Origin: Aestuariicoccus sp032586235 | Lineage (GTDB): Bacteria > Pseudomonadota > Alphaproteobacteria > Rhodobacterales > Rhodobacteraceae | NCBI RefSeq assembly: GCF_032586235.1 | Contig: NZ_JAWHTD010000004.1 | Span: 161,220 to 225,219, forward strand | Length of the DNA stretch: 64,000 bases | Reading direction: 5' to 3' | Part shown: positions 8,587 to 17,152 of the stretch, piece after piece | Numbering within the stretch: position 1 is the first letter of the stretch | Layout: each line of letters begins with the position of its first letter | The notes under the pieces: model-generated | Seen by the model: only the letters and a program-made list of their open reading frames with translations | What the model was told of the DNA's origin: nothing | Databases searched by the model: none | Program-made: the position numbers and the translations under genes

Positions 8587-8665
8587 GCGGTGCGCGAACC
8601 CGGCCCCCTTGCAGAAGGGGGCCGGAACCGCACACCCTACGCAGGCCCCCGGGGCATCCGGGGGC
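8587..8665 (+). other. Two tandem GC hairpins after the binding-protein gene
   Basis: First hairpin: 11-bp perfect stem CCGGCCCCCTT (8600-8610) and AAGGGGGCCGG (8615-8625), loop GCAG, with an outer GCGGT/ACCGC pairing (8587-8591, 8627-8631). Second: GCCCCCGG (8645-8652) and CCGGGGGC (8658-8665) round a 5-base loop. No T tract follows, so they probably protect the binding-protein mRNA or partly stop transcription ahead of the permease genes. Confidence 0.7.
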
Positions 8666-8725
8666 GGCGCATCGGCAAGGGCCGCGCCCTTTCCCATGCG
8701 CCTTTCACGCAGGGAGAGTGATCCG

Positions 8726-9658
8726 ATGACCCATGCCGCCTTGCCCGAGACGCAGGATGCCGCCCGGCGCGGCTGGTACCGGCGCAACGAGATCGCGATC
8801 ACGCCCTGGCTGTTCCTAGCGCCGGGGGTGCTGTTCTTTGTCTTCTACGTGATCGCGCCGATCTTTCAGAGCTTCCAGATCTCGTTCTTCGCCTGGGACG
8901 GGCTGGGCGCGCCGCAATATGTCGGGCTGGAAAATTACCGCGAACTGGCGACCGACCGTGCCTTCGAGGTGTCTCTCTGGAACAACCTCAAATGGCTGGT
9001 TCTTTACCTGCTGGCCATCCCCGCGGGGCTTTTCATCGCGCTTTTCCTGAACCAGACGGTGGCGGGCATCCGGCTTTACAAGTCGCTCTTCTTCTTTCCC
9101 TTCGTGATCAGCCAGGTCGTGGTCGGGCTGGTCTTTACCTGGTTCTACGATCCGACCTTCGGGCTTTTGAATACCATGCTGGGCTGGATCGGGCTGGGGC
9201 CGGTGAACGTGCTGGGCGATCCGACGCTGGCGACCTACGGGATCATCGGCGCGGGCCTCTGGCCGCAGATCGCCTATTGCATGATCCTCTACCTGACCGG
9301 GCTCAACGCGGTCGATCCCGAACAGGTGGAGGCCGCGCGGCTCGACGGGGCCAAGGGCTGGAAGATGCTGTGGTACGTCATCATCCCGCAGCTGCGCCCG
9401 GCCACCTTCATCGCCTTCGTGGTTACCATCATCGGCGCGCTACGCAGCTTCGACCTCATCTCGATCATGACCAACGGCGGGCCCTTTGGCTCGACCCGGG
9501 TGCTGTCGTTCTACATGTTCGAAAAGGCGCTGAGCGAATACGGCTTCCGCATGGGCTATGGCGCGGCCATCGCGGTGGTGCTCTTCCTCATCATGCTGGT
9601 CTTCATCGCCTATTTCCTCTGGTCGATGTGGCGCGAGGAAAAAGGAGCGCGGTCATGA
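8726..9658 (+). CDS. ABC sugar permease 1 (MalF/UgpA type)
   Basis: Inner-membrane permease subunit, 310 residues, about six membrane helices (first at residues 24-45, FLAPGVLFFVFYVIAPIF). The EAA loop that docks the ATPase is present as EQVEAARLDGAKGWKMLWYVIIPQLRP. ATG 8726 (MTHAALPETQ) is chosen because GGGAGAG lies 9 bases upstream and the more upstream ATGs lie in the hairpin region. Pairs with the second permease at 9796. Confidence 0.93.
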   Translation: MTHAALPETQDAARRGWYRRNEIAITPWLFLAPGVLFFVFYVIAPIFQSFQISFFAWDGLGAPQYVGLENYRELATDRAFEVSLWNNLKWLVLYLLAIPAGLFIALFLNQTVAGIRLYKSLFFFPFVISQVVVGLVFTWFYDPTFGLLNTMLGWIGLGPVNVLGDPTLATYGIIGAGLWPQIAYCMILYLTGLNAVDPEQVEAARLDGAKGWKMLWYVIIPQLRPATFIAFVVTIIGALRSFDLISIMTNGGPFGSTRVLSFYMFEKALSEYGFRMGYGAAIAVVLFLIMLVFIAYFLWSMWREEKGARS

Positions 9659-9667
9659 TCCCCTCCG

Positions 9668-9756
9668 CCGGACCCTCCGGGGGGAGTATTTGGACCAAGA
9701 AGAAGAACAGGTGCAATCAGGTGCCGCGCCCCCTGCTTCTTCTTGGCAAAAATACT
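9668..9756. repeat. Intergenic repeat, two copies facing each other
   Basis: The gap between the two permease genes holds a copy of a 22-base element that begins GAGTATTT and ends CCAAGAAGAAG (9684-9705) and an inverted copy (9735-9756). They differ at 3 bases, so the transcript could fold into a long stem with a 29-base loop. The plus copy is preceded by a small GC hairpin (CCGGA 9668-9672, TCCGG 9676-9680). The same element occurs at 32374-32395 and 59894-59915. Confidence 0.8.
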
Positions 9757-9795
9757 CAAAAATCAAAATCCGCCCGCAAGAGCGAGGTCTGAGAC

Positions 9796-10644
9796 ATGTT
9801 CCCGACACCCATCGAAAAGCGCGGCCCCGCCGCCAAGGCGACCTACCAGGCCTTTTTGCCGGTGGCGCTTTTGCTCTGGCTGGCGCCGCTGGTGGCGGTG
9901 GCGATCTTTTCGGTCAAGCCGGATGTTGATTTCACCACAGGCAATTACTGGGGCCTGCCAAGCGCCTTTGCCGGAGCTGACAATTACGGGCGGGTTTTCT
10001 TCGACAGCGACATGCCGCGCTATCTGCTCAATTCGGTGCTGATCACCGTGCCGACCGTGGTGGGCGTGGTGATCCTGTCGTCGATGACGGGCTTTGCTCT
10101 GGGGATCTACAAGTTCCGCTCGAACCTGTGGATTTTCTTCATGTTCGTGGCGGGCAATTTCGTGCCGTTCCAGATCCTGATGGTGCCGGTGCGGGATCTG
10201 ACGCTCGACATGGGGCTTTACAACACCAAGACCGGGCTGGTGCTTTTTCATATCGCCTTCCAGACCGGGTTCGCCACGCTTTTCATGCGCAACTTCATCC
10301 GGGCGCTGCCTTTCCCGCTGATCGAGGCGGCGCGGGTCGAGGGCGTGGCGGAATGGCGGATCTACTGGTTCGTGGTGCTGCCTTTGCTCAAGCCCGCACT
10401 GGCGGCGATGGCGGTGCTGATCTTCACCTTCATCTGGAACGACTATTTCTGGGCGGTGGTGCTGACGCAGGGAGCCGAGAGCCAGCCGGTCACCGCCGGC
10501 ATCACCAGCTTCAACGCGCAATACCGCGCCGCCTATCATCTGATGAGCGCTGGCAGCATCGTCGCGGCGCTGCCGCCGGTGGCGATGTTCTTTCTGATGC
10601 AGAAACACTTCATCGCGGGCCTGACGCTGGGCGCGGTGAAATAA
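9796..10644 (+). CDS. ABC sugar permease 2 (MalG/UgpE type)
   Basis: Second inner-membrane permease, 282 residues with about six membrane helices; first helix at residues 18-37 (FLPVALLLWLAPLVAVAIFS). The EAA motif reads PLIEAARVEGVAEWRIYWFVVLPLLKP. It ends MQKHFIAGLTLGAVK, the usual MalG-type tail. The ATG is 12 bases after AGCGAGG, a modest ribosome site, and the gene is separated from permease 1 by the repeat-bearing gap of 137 bases. Completes a binding protein-permease-permease set with the ATPase at 5321-6376. Confidence 0.93.
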   Translation: MFPTPIEKRGPAAKATYQAFLPVALLLWLAPLVAVAIFSVKPDVDFTTGNYWGLPSAFAGADNYGRVFFDSDMPRYLLNSVLITVPTVVGVVILSSMTGFALGIYKFRSNLWIFFMFVAGNFVPFQILMVPVRDLTLDMGLYNTKTGLVLFHIAFQTGFATLFMRNFIRALPFPLIEAARVEGVAEWRIYWFVVLPLLKPALAAMAVLIFTFIWNDYFWAVVLTQGAESQPVTAGITSFNAQYRAAYHLMSAGSIVAALPPVAMFFLMQKHFIAGLTLGAVK

Positions 10645-10656
10645 GGAAATGACCGA

Positions 10657-11997
10657 ATGACCCGCATCGCCTTTATCGGCGCCGGTTCCACGATCTTCAT
10701 GAAGAACATCGTGGGCGACGTGCTGCATTTCGACGCGCTGGACGGGGCGACCTTCGCCCTGATGGATATCGACGAGACCCGGCTGGAGGACAGCGCGCTG
10801 GTGGCGCGCAAGCTGATCGCCGCCTCGGGGCGCAGCGCCCGGGTCGAGGCCACGACCGACCGGCGCCGGGCGCTGGCGGGGGCGGATTTCGTCGTGACCG
10901 CCTTTCAGATCGGCGGCTACCGGCCCTCGACCGTGATCGACTTCGAGATCCCCAAGGCCTACGGTCTGCGCCAGACCATCGCCGACACGCTGGGTGTGGG
11001 CGGGATCATGCGCGGCCTGCGCACGGTGCCGCATCTCTGGGCCGTGGCCGCCGACATGGCCGAGCTTTGCCCCGACGCCATGCTGCTGCAATACGTCAAC
11101 CCGATGGCGATCAACACCTGGGCGCTGGCGGAACGCTTCCCGCGGCTGCGGCAGGTGGGGCTGTGCCATTCGGTGCAGAACACGGTTCAAGAGCTGGCCC
11201 ATGATCTGGACCTGCCCAGGGACGAGATCCGCTACCGCGTGGCGGGCGTGAACCATGTGGCGTTTTTCCTCGACCTTACCCACGAGGGCCGGTCGCTGTA
11301 TCCGGCGCTGCGCGAGGGGTATCGTTCCGGGCGTCTGCCCAAACCGCCGCTTCTGATGCCGCGCTGCGCCAACAAGGTGCGTTACGAGGTGATGGAGCAG
11401 CTGGGCTATTTTTGCACCGAAAGCTCCGAACATCTGGCGGAATACGTGCCATGGTTCATCAAGGACGGCCGCGAGGACCTGATAGCGGAGTTCAACATTC
11501 CGCTCGACGAATACCCCCAGCGCTGCGTCGAGCAGATGGCGGATTGGGCCGCGCAGGCCGAGGCCTATCGCAGCGCCAAGACCATCGAGCTGGCCAAGAG
11601 CCACGAATTCGCCGCCGAGATCATGAACGCTGTGGTCACCGACCGGCCCTTCACGATCTATGGCAACCTGCCCAACCGCGGACAGGCCCCGCAGCTGCCC
11701 GCAGGCGCGGCGGTGGAAACCCTGTGTCTGGTGGATCACAACGGCGTCCAGCCCAGCGTCGTCGACGACATCCCGCCGCAGCTGGTGGCGCTGATGCGCA
11801 GCCAGATCAACGTGCAAGAGCTGGTGGTGCGGGCGCTGCTGGACGAAAACGTCGAGCATATCCATCACGCCGCGATGATGGATCCGCACACCGCAGCCGA
11901 GCTGGACCTGCGCCAGATCCGCAGCCTGGTGACCGATCTGCTGGCCGCGCATGGCGACATACTGCCCGCCTGGGCCCGTACCCGCAAAGCCGCCTGA
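10657..11997 (+). CDS. GH4 alpha-galactosidase (MelA type)
   Basis: NAD- and divalent-metal-dependent glycosidase of family GH4, cytoplasmic, 446 residues. Seen: N-terminal dinucleotide motif FIGAGST (7-13), NPM at 148-150, metal-site Cys170-His171 in GLCHS and GVNH at 197-200. GLCHS and GVNH favour the alpha-galactosidase/alpha-glucuronidase branch over 6-phospho-glucosidases. In a locus with KDGal kinase and KDPGal aldolase, alpha-galactosidase is the natural reading. Likely substrates are melibiose-like galactosides or galactosylglycerol taken up by the adjacent transporter; alpha-glucosidase specificity cannot be excluded. Confidence 0.82.
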   Translation: MTRIAFIGAGSTIFMKNIVGDVLHFDALDGATFALMDIDETRLEDSALVARKLIAASGRSARVEATTDRRRALAGADFVVTAFQIGGYRPSTVIDFEIPKAYGLRQTIADTLGVGGIMRGLRTVPHLWAVAADMAELCPDAMLLQYVNPMAINTWALAERFPRLRQVGLCHSVQNTVQELAHDLDLPRDEIRYRVAGVNHVAFFLDLTHEGRSLYPALREGYRSGRLPKPPLLMPRCANKVRYEVMEQLGYFCTESSEHLAEYVPWFIKDGREDLIAEFNIPLDEYPQRCVEQMADWAAQAEAYRSAKTIELAKSHEFAAEIMNAVVTDRPFTIYGNLPNRGQAPQLPAGAAVETLCLVDHNGVQPSVVDDIPPQLVALMRSQINVQELVVRALLDENVEHIHHAAMMDPHTAAELDLRQIRSLVTDLLAAHGDILPAWARTRKAA

Positions 11998-12003
11998 GGA
12001 CAA

Positions 12004-12780
12004 ATGACCATGACGACAGCCACTTTTCACGACCTCAAGGACGCCTCGGTCTTCATCACCGGGGGCGGATCGGGCATCGGTGCCGCGTTGACCGACGGGT
12101 TCCTCGCGCAGGGCGCGCGGGTGGGCTTTGTGCAGCGCTCGGACGCCACGGAATTCTGCGAGGAGATGGCCGAAAAGCATGGCCGCGCGCCGCTGTTCCT
12201 GCCTTGCGACATCACCGATATAGCCGCCCTGCGCCACGCGATGGAGGATGTCGCCAAGGCCCACGGCCCGATCACCATGCTGGTCAACAATGCCGCCAAC
12301 GACAAGCGGCACGATGCGCTCGACGTCGACGAGGCGTTCTGGGACTGGTCCCAGGCGATCAACCTCAAATCCTATTTCTTTGCTTGTCAGGCGGTTATCC
12401 CGGGGATGCAGAAGGCGGGGCACGGCGCGATCGTGAACTTCAGCTCGATCAGCTACATGCTGGGCAATGCGGGCTATGCCTCTTACGCCACGGCGAACGG
12501 AGCGATCACGGCCATGACCCGCAGCCTCGCGCGGGAATTCGGCCCGGACGGGGTGCGGGTGAACGCGCTGGCGCCAGGCTGGGTGCTGACGCAAAAGCAA
12601 AAGGACATGTGGGCCTCGCCCGAGGCGCTGGCCGCGCATCTGGAACGGCAATGCCTCAAGGAACATCTGGTCGAGCAGGACGTGGTGGATGCGACTTTGT
12701 TCCTGGCCTCGAACACCAGCCGGATGATGACCGGCCAGTGCATCGCCGTGGATGGCGGTGTGGTGACCGTGGCGGCGTGA
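12004..12780 (+). CDS. SDR-family sugar dehydrogenase, probable galactose 1-dehydrogenase
   Basis: Short-chain dehydrogenase of 258 residues. Cofactor motif TGGGSGIG (19-26), NNAAN (95-99) and Tyr161 are present. The catalytic Lys of YxxxK is Asn165 (YATAN); the codon is AAC. The segment FSSISYMLGNAGYASYAT resembles aldose dehydrogenases of the xylose/arabinose dehydrogenase branch. Placed between GH4 and KDGal kinase, it most likely oxidises free galactose to galactonolactone, feeding the lactonase at 14304. Spacing from GAGGA (11996-12000) suits the second ATG at 12010 better than 12004. Activity with a missing Lys is uncertain. Confidence 0.75.
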   Translation: MTMTTATFHDLKDASVFITGGGSGIGAALTDGFLAQGARVGFVQRSDATEFCEEMAEKHGRAPLFLPCDITDIAALRHAMEDVAKAHGPITMLVNNAANDKRHDALDVDEAFWDWSQAINLKSYFFACQAVIPGMQKAGHGAIVNFSSISYMLGNAGYASYATANGAITAMTRSLAREFGPDGVRVNALAPGWVLTQKQKDMWASPEALAAHLERQCLKEHLVEQDVVDATLFLASNTSRMMTGQCIAVDGGVVTVAA

Positions 12781-12796
12781 TCGGAGGGGCAGGGCG

Positions 12797-13705
12797 ATGA
12801 CAACGGCGGACTGGATCGCGGTGGATTGGGGCACGACACATCTGCGGGTCTGGGCGATGGGCCCGGGCGGGCAGGTGCTGGCGCGCCACGACAGTGACGA
12901 GGGCATGGGCGCGCTTGCGCGCGACGGCTATGAACCGGCGCTTCTGCGGTTGATCGGCGAAGCTCTGCCCGAACGCGGCCGCGTGCCGGTGATCGTCTGC
13001 GGCATGGCCGGCAGCCGTCAGGGCTGGGCCGAGGCGCCCTATACGGCCGTCCCTTGCCAGCCGCCCGGCGGGGCGGACGCCCGGCAGGTGCCCACCGCCG
13101 ACGCCCGGCTCGACGTGCGCATCCTGCCCGGCGTCAAACAGCCGCAGCCCGCCGACGTCATGCGCGGCGAGGAAACCCAGGTCGCGGGATTCTTGGCGCT
13201 TAACCCGAAATTCGACGGCGTGATCTGCCTGCCCGGCACCCATTCCAAATGGGTGCATGTCAGCGCGGGCGAGATCGTCAGCTTTCGCACCTTCATGACC
13301 GGCGAGCTCTTCTCGCTGCTCTCGCGCCAGTCCGTGCTGCGCCACTCGGTCGGCGAAGAGGGCTGGGACGACGCCGCTTTTGATGCCGCCGTCACGCAGG
13401 CGATGGGACGGCCCGCCGGGTTCGCGGGCGATCTTTTCGGGCTTCGGGCCGAGGCCTTGCTGACAGGGCTTGCCCCCGAAACCGCGCGCGCGCGGCTCTC
13501 GGGCCTGCTGATCGGGATGGAGCTATCGGCGGCGCGGCCCTATTGGCTGGGCCAGGCGGTGGCGATCCTGGGCGAAAGCGCGCTGGCCCGCGCCTATGCC
13601 CGCGCGCTTGAGGCGCAGGGCGTGCCGGCGACGCTGGCCGATGCGGAACGCATGACGCTGGAGGGGCTGCGCGCGGCCCACGCATCCCTGAAGGAGACCA
13701 CATGA
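12797..13705 (+). CDS. dgoK: 2-dehydro-3-deoxygalactonokinase
   Basis: Phosphorylates 2-keto-3-deoxygalactonate at O6 with ATP. 302 residues in the DgoK fold, starting WIAVDWGTTHLRVWAMG (phosphate-1-like motif) and containing CLPGTHSKWVHV and FRTFMTGELFSLLSRQSVL, which are hallmark DgoK segments. Ribosome site GGAGGGG lies upstream. Its end overlaps dgoA by 4 bp (ATGA). Third enzymatic step of the De Ley-Doudoroff pathway. Confidence 0.93.
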   Translation: MTTADWIAVDWGTTHLRVWAMGPGGQVLARHDSDEGMGALARDGYEPALLRLIGEALPERGRVPVIVCGMAGSRQGWAEAPYTAVPCQPPGGADARQVPTADARLDVRILPGVKQPQPADVMRGEETQVAGFLALNPKFDGVICLPGTHSKWVHVSAGEIVSFRTFMTGELFSLLSRQSVLRHSVGEEGWDDAAFDAAVTQAMGRPAGFAGDLFGLRAEALLTGLAPETARARLSGLLIGMELSAARPYWLGQAVAILGESALARAYARALEAQGVPATLADAERMTLEGLRAAHASLKETT

Positions 13706-14307
13706 GCCGGGACATCATCGCCATTCTGCGCGGCATCACCCCGCCCGAGGCGCGCGCCATCGCAGGCGCGCTGATCGCGGCGGGCATCGACCGGATCGAG
13801 GTGCCGCTGAATTCGCCGCAGCCTTTCGACAGCATCGCCGACATGGTCGAGGCCTTCGGCGACGTCGCCACCATCGGCGCGGGCACCGTTCTGGACCCTG
13901 CGGATGTGGGGCGGCTGAGGGACATCGGCGCGCGCATGGTGGTGTCGCCCGACACCAACCAGCGCGTCATCGCCGCCACCAAGGCCGCCGGGATGGTCAG
14001 CTATCCCGGCGTCATGACCCCGACCGAGGCCTTTCTGGCGCTGCGCACCGGCGCCGACGGGATCAAGCTGTTCCCGGCCTCGCTGATCGGGCCGGAGGGG
14101 CTGAAGGCTATGGCCGCCGTGCTGCCGTCCGGGACGAAAACCTATGCGGTGGGTGGCGTGGGCCCCGAGAATTTCGCAGAATGGTTCGCGGCGGGGGCCA
14201 CCGGCTTTGGCATCGGCAGCAGCCTTTACAAGCCGGGGCTGTCGGTGGCCGAGGTCGCCACCCGCGCCGCCGCCATGGTCGCGGCCTACGACAAGGGACG
14301 GGCATGA
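13702..14307 (+). CDS. dgoA: 2-dehydro-3-deoxy-6-phosphogalactonate aldolase
   Basis: Class I aldolase that cleaves KDPGal into pyruvate and glyceraldehyde 3-phosphate. 201 residues in the KDPG/KDPGal aldolase family. Schiff-base Lys122 is in GADGIKLFPAS; Glu33 in RIEVPLNSPQ and the PGVMTPTEA motif are intact. Overlaps both neighbours by 4 bp (ATGA), so translation is coupled from kinase to lactonase. Neighbouring dgoK decides for the galactonate over the gluconate enzyme. Confidence 0.93.
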   Translation: MSRDIIAILRGITPPEARAIAGALIAAGIDRIEVPLNSPQPFDSIADMVEAFGDVATIGAGTVLDPADVGRLRDIGARMVVSPDTNQRVIAATKAAGMVSYPGVMTPTEAFLALRTGADGIKLFPASLIGPEGLKAMAAVLPSGTKTYAVGGVGPENFAEWFAAGATGFGIGSSLYKPGLSVAEVATRAAAMVAAYDKGRA

Positions 14308-15152
14308 GCCATCTGATCTACTCCGACACCCGCTGCGCGCTTGGTGAAGGCGCGCTCTGGCACCCCGAACGCGGCAGCCTCTTCTGGTTCGATATCCTGG
14401 GCAAACGGCTTTACGAGCGTGACACCCACCGCCAGCACCAATGGCAGTTCGACCGCATGGTCTCGGCCGCGGGCTGGGTCGACGACCGCCGCCTTTTGAT
14501 CGCCAGCGAGCGCGATCTTTTTGTCTTCGACCTGACCGACGGTACCGAGACCCATGTCCACGACCTCGAGCCCGGCAACGCCGTCACCCGTTCCAACGAC
14601 GGACGCGCCGATCCCTGGGGCGGGTTCTGGATCGGGACGATGGGCAAGAACGCCGAGCCGGGGCAGGGCGCGATCTATCGCCTTTATGAGGGCCAACTGC
14701 GCATGGTCTACGACGCGCTGACCATCCCCAACGCGATCTGCTTCGCCCCCGGCGGGGCCTATGCCTATTTCACCGACACGCCCACCCGCGTGATCCGCCG
14801 GGTGTCGCTGGACGCCGAGGGCTGGCCCTCGACCGCGCCCGAGGACTGGCTTGATCTGCGGTCCGAAGGGCTGAACCCCGACGGCGCGGTGGTGGACGCG
14901 CAAGGCAACCTCTGGAACGCGCAATGGGGCGCGGGGCGGGTGGCCTGCTATAACCCCGACGGCCAGTTCCTGACCTCGGTGGGCCTTGCCGCCGGGCAGG
15001 TCAGCTGCCCGGCCTTCGGCGGGCCGGGGCTGGGCACGCTCTTTGTCACCTCCGCCGCCGACGGGGCCGGGGCGGACGACCCGCTGGCGGGGGCGACGTT
15101 CTCGGTGCCGACCGGCTTTCGCGGCCAAACCGAGGCGCGGGTGGACCTGTGA
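14304..15152 (+). CDS. SMP-30/gluconolactonase-family sugar lactonase
   Basis: Six-bladed propeller hydrolase, 282 residues, expected to open galactono-lactone made by the dehydrogenase at 12004. Family features: CALGEGALWHP with the metal-binding Glu, TRSNDGRADPWGGFWIGTMG, IPNAICFAPGGAYAYFTDT and the metal ligands in GLNPDGAVVDAQGNLWNAQWGAGRV. ATG 14304 overlaps the dgoA stop as ATGA; the longer in-frame start at 14181 would lie inside dgoA. Related lactonases act on several sugars, so substrate rests on context. Confidence 0.88.
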   Translation: MSHLIYSDTRCALGEGALWHPERGSLFWFDILGKRLYERDTHRQHQWQFDRMVSAAGWVDDRRLLIASERDLFVFDLTDGTETHVHDLEPGNAVTRSNDGRADPWGGFWIGTMGKNAEPGQGAIYRLYEGQLRMVYDALTIPNAICFAPGGAYAYFTDTPTRVIRRVSLDAEGWPSTAPEDWLDLRSEGLNPDGAVVDAQGNLWNAQWGAGRVACYNPDGQFLTSVGLAAGQVSCPAFGGPGLGTLFVTSAADGAGADDPLAGATFSVPTGFRGQTEARVDL

Positions 15153-17140
15153 AGCGAACGCTGGGCTGCTGCTATTACCCCGAACACTGGCCGCGCGAAA
15201 TCTGGGAGCAGGATGCCGCGCGCATGGCCGATCTGGGCCTGACCTGGGTGCGGATCGGAGAATTCGCCTGGTCACGGCTGGAACCCGAACCCGGCAAGCT
15301 GGAGTTCGGCTGGCTCGACGACGCGATCGAGGTGCTGGGCCGCGCCGGGCTGAAGGTCGTGCTGGGCACGCCCACCGCCACGCCGCCGCGCTGGGTGCTG
15401 GACAAACACCCCGACATGCTGGCCGTCGACGCGCAGGGCCGGCCGCGCAAGTTCGGCTCGCGCCGGCATTACTGCTTTTCGCATCAAGGCTATCTGGCCG
15501 AATGCCGCCGGATCGTGACCCTGCTGGCCGAGCGTTACGGCGACAATCCCAATGTGGCCGCCTGGCAGACGGATAACGAATACGGCTGCCACGACACGGT
15601 GATTTCCTATTCCGAGGCCGCGCTGGCCGCCTTTCAGGACTGGCTGCGCGCGCAGTTCCCGGCGGCCAACGGCGGCGACATCGGCGCGCTGAACGCGGCC
15701 TGGGGGAATGTGTTCTGGTCGATGGACTACCGCGATTTTTCCGAGATCGACCTGCCCAACCTCACCGTGACCGAGCCCAACCCGGCCCATGCGCTGGCCT
15801 TCCGGCGCTTCAGTTCGGACCAGGTGGCGGCCTTCAACCGCGCGCAGGTCGAGATCCTCCGCCGCTATTCCGACGCGCCCATCGCGCATAACTACATGGG
15901 CCGGGTGACCGAATTCGATCATTTCGCCACCGGAGCCGATCTGGATATCGCGTCGTGGGACAGCTATCCGCTGGGGTTCCTCGAGGACCGCGTCGGCGCC
16001 GATGCCGCCCGCCAGCGGCGCTATGCAAGGCAGGGCGACCCGGATTTTCAGGCCTTCCACCATGATCTTTACCGCGCGGTGGCGGCGGTGGCACCGGGCT
16101 CAGGTAGCGAAGCGGTAGCGCAATCATACCCGCGCTCAAGTAGCGAAGCGGTAGCGCAATACCCAAGACTCTGGGTGATGGAGCAGCAGCCCGGTCCGGT
16201 GAACTGGGCCCCCTACAACCCGTCGCCCTTGCCGGGCATGGTGCGGCTCTGGACGTGGGAGGCTTTTGCCCACGGGGCCGAGGCGGTGCTTTACTTCCGC
16301 TGGCGTCAGGCGCCGTTCGCACAGGAACAGCTGCACGCAGGCCTTCTGCGCCCGGACAGCGTGGCCGCACCGGGGTTCGACGAGGCCGCCGAGGTCGCCC
16401 GCGAACTGGCCGAGGCCCCCGACATCGCCCCTTGTCAGGCCCCCGTCGCGCTGATCTTCGACTACGCCGCGTGCTGGTCCTGGGAGGTGCAGCCGCAGGG
16501 GCAGGGGCTGGCCTATTTCGACCTGGTGTTCGACCATTACCGGGCGCTGCGCAGGCTGGGGCTGTCGGTCGATATCCTGGCCCCAACGGCGCGTGACTTC
16601 AGCGGCTACGGCCTGATCCTGGCGCCGGGTATGATGCATATGCCTGACGGTCTGATCGCGGCGTTGCAGGCCAGCGGGACCGAGGTGCTGATTGGCCCGC
16701 GCTCTGCCGCGCGCGATGCGCATTTCACCATCCCCGTGCCCTTGCCCCCGGCCTGGCCCGGGCTGGACGTGACCGTCAGCCGACTGCAGACCCTGCGCCC
16801 GGACATGCCTGTTCCGCTGGCGGGCGGCGGCGCGGTCAGGAACTGGCTGGAAGAAATCGAAGGAAGCGCCGAGGTCGTTCTGCGCACCGAGGACGGCGCG
16901 CCGGTGGCGATGCGCGAGGGCCCTGTGACCTACATGGGTGGCTGGGGCGACGACGCGGCGCTGGAGGCGCTGCTCGGTACGCTTTGCAACCGCGCCGGGG
17001 TGGCCACACGGCCATTGCCCGAGGGCGTGCGCCTGCGCCGGACCGGGGCAGAGCTTTTCTGGTTCAACCACAACGCCCACGCGGTCGAGACCGAGGCCGG
17101 GACCCTGCCCGCCGCCGGCGTCCTGCGCGAAAGGCTCTGA
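15149..17140 (+). CDS. GH42 beta-galactosidase with an in-frame repeat insertion
   Basis: Cytoplasmic retaining beta-galactosidase, 663 residues. GH42 domain order: TIM barrel from CCYYPEHWP, acid/base Glu144 in WQTDNEYG, nucleophile Glu345 in LWVMEQQPGPVNW, then the trimerisation domain and C-terminal beta domain. Start is GTG 15149, overlapping the lactonase stop (GTGA). Between AVAAVA and LWVMEQQ, where relatives have only a few residues, there are two copies of a SEAVAQ-containing 12-residue unit encoded by a 36-base tandem repeat. The insertion sits about 8 residues before the nucleophile strand. Last gene of the operon; releases galactose for the oxidative route. Confidence 0.92.
   Translation: MKRTLGCCYYPEHWPREIWEQDAARMADLGLTWVRIGEFAWSRLEPEPGKLEFGWLDDAIEVLGRAGLKVVLGTPTATPPRWVLDKHPDMLAVDAQGRPRKFGSRRHYCFSHQGYLAECRRIVTLLAERYGDNPNVAAWQTDNEYGCHDTVISYSEAALAAFQDWLRAQFPAANGGDIGALNAAWGNVFWSMDYRDFSEIDLPNLTVTEPNPAHALAFRRFSSDQVAAFNRAQVEILRRYSDAPIAHNYMGRVTEFDHFATGADLDIASWDSYPLGFLEDRVGADAARQRRYARQGDPDFQAFHHDLYRAVAAVAPGSGSEAVAQSYPRSSSEAVAQYPRLWVMEQQPGPVNWAPYNPSPLPGMVRLWTWEAFAHGAEAVLYFRWRQAPFAQEQLHAGLLRPDSVAAPGFDEAAEVARELAEAPDIAPCQAPVALIFDYAACWSWEVQPQGQGLAYFDLVFDHYRALRRLGLSVDILAPTARDFSGYGLILAPGMMHMPDGLIAALQASGTEVLIGPRSAARDAHFTIPVPLPPAWPGLDVTVSRLQTLRPDMPVPLAGGGAVRNWLEEIEGSAEVVLRTEDGAPVAMREGPVTYMGGWGDDAALEALLGTLCNRAGVATRPLPEGVRLRRTGAELFWFNHNAHAVETEAGTLPAAGVLRERL
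16098..16160 (+). repeat. Tandem 36-base repeat inside the GH42 gene
   Basis: Units 16098-16124 and 16134-16160 share 27 bases with one mismatch (period 36). Each contains GTAGCG twice, spaced by AAGCG, and encodes SEAVAQ. The codons used (GTA, AGT, TCA) are unusual for the surrounding gene, so this looks like an inserted repeat rather than native coding sequence. Confidence 0.8.
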
Positions 17141-17152
17141 GGCCCGGGCCGC

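Noticed and set aside
9763..12906. Minus-strand open frame of 1047 codons antisense to the permease, GH4 and SDR genes
   Set aside because: It is a GC-rich shadow: His/Arg/Gly/Gln-rich, no domain, and antisense to four clearly conserved genes.
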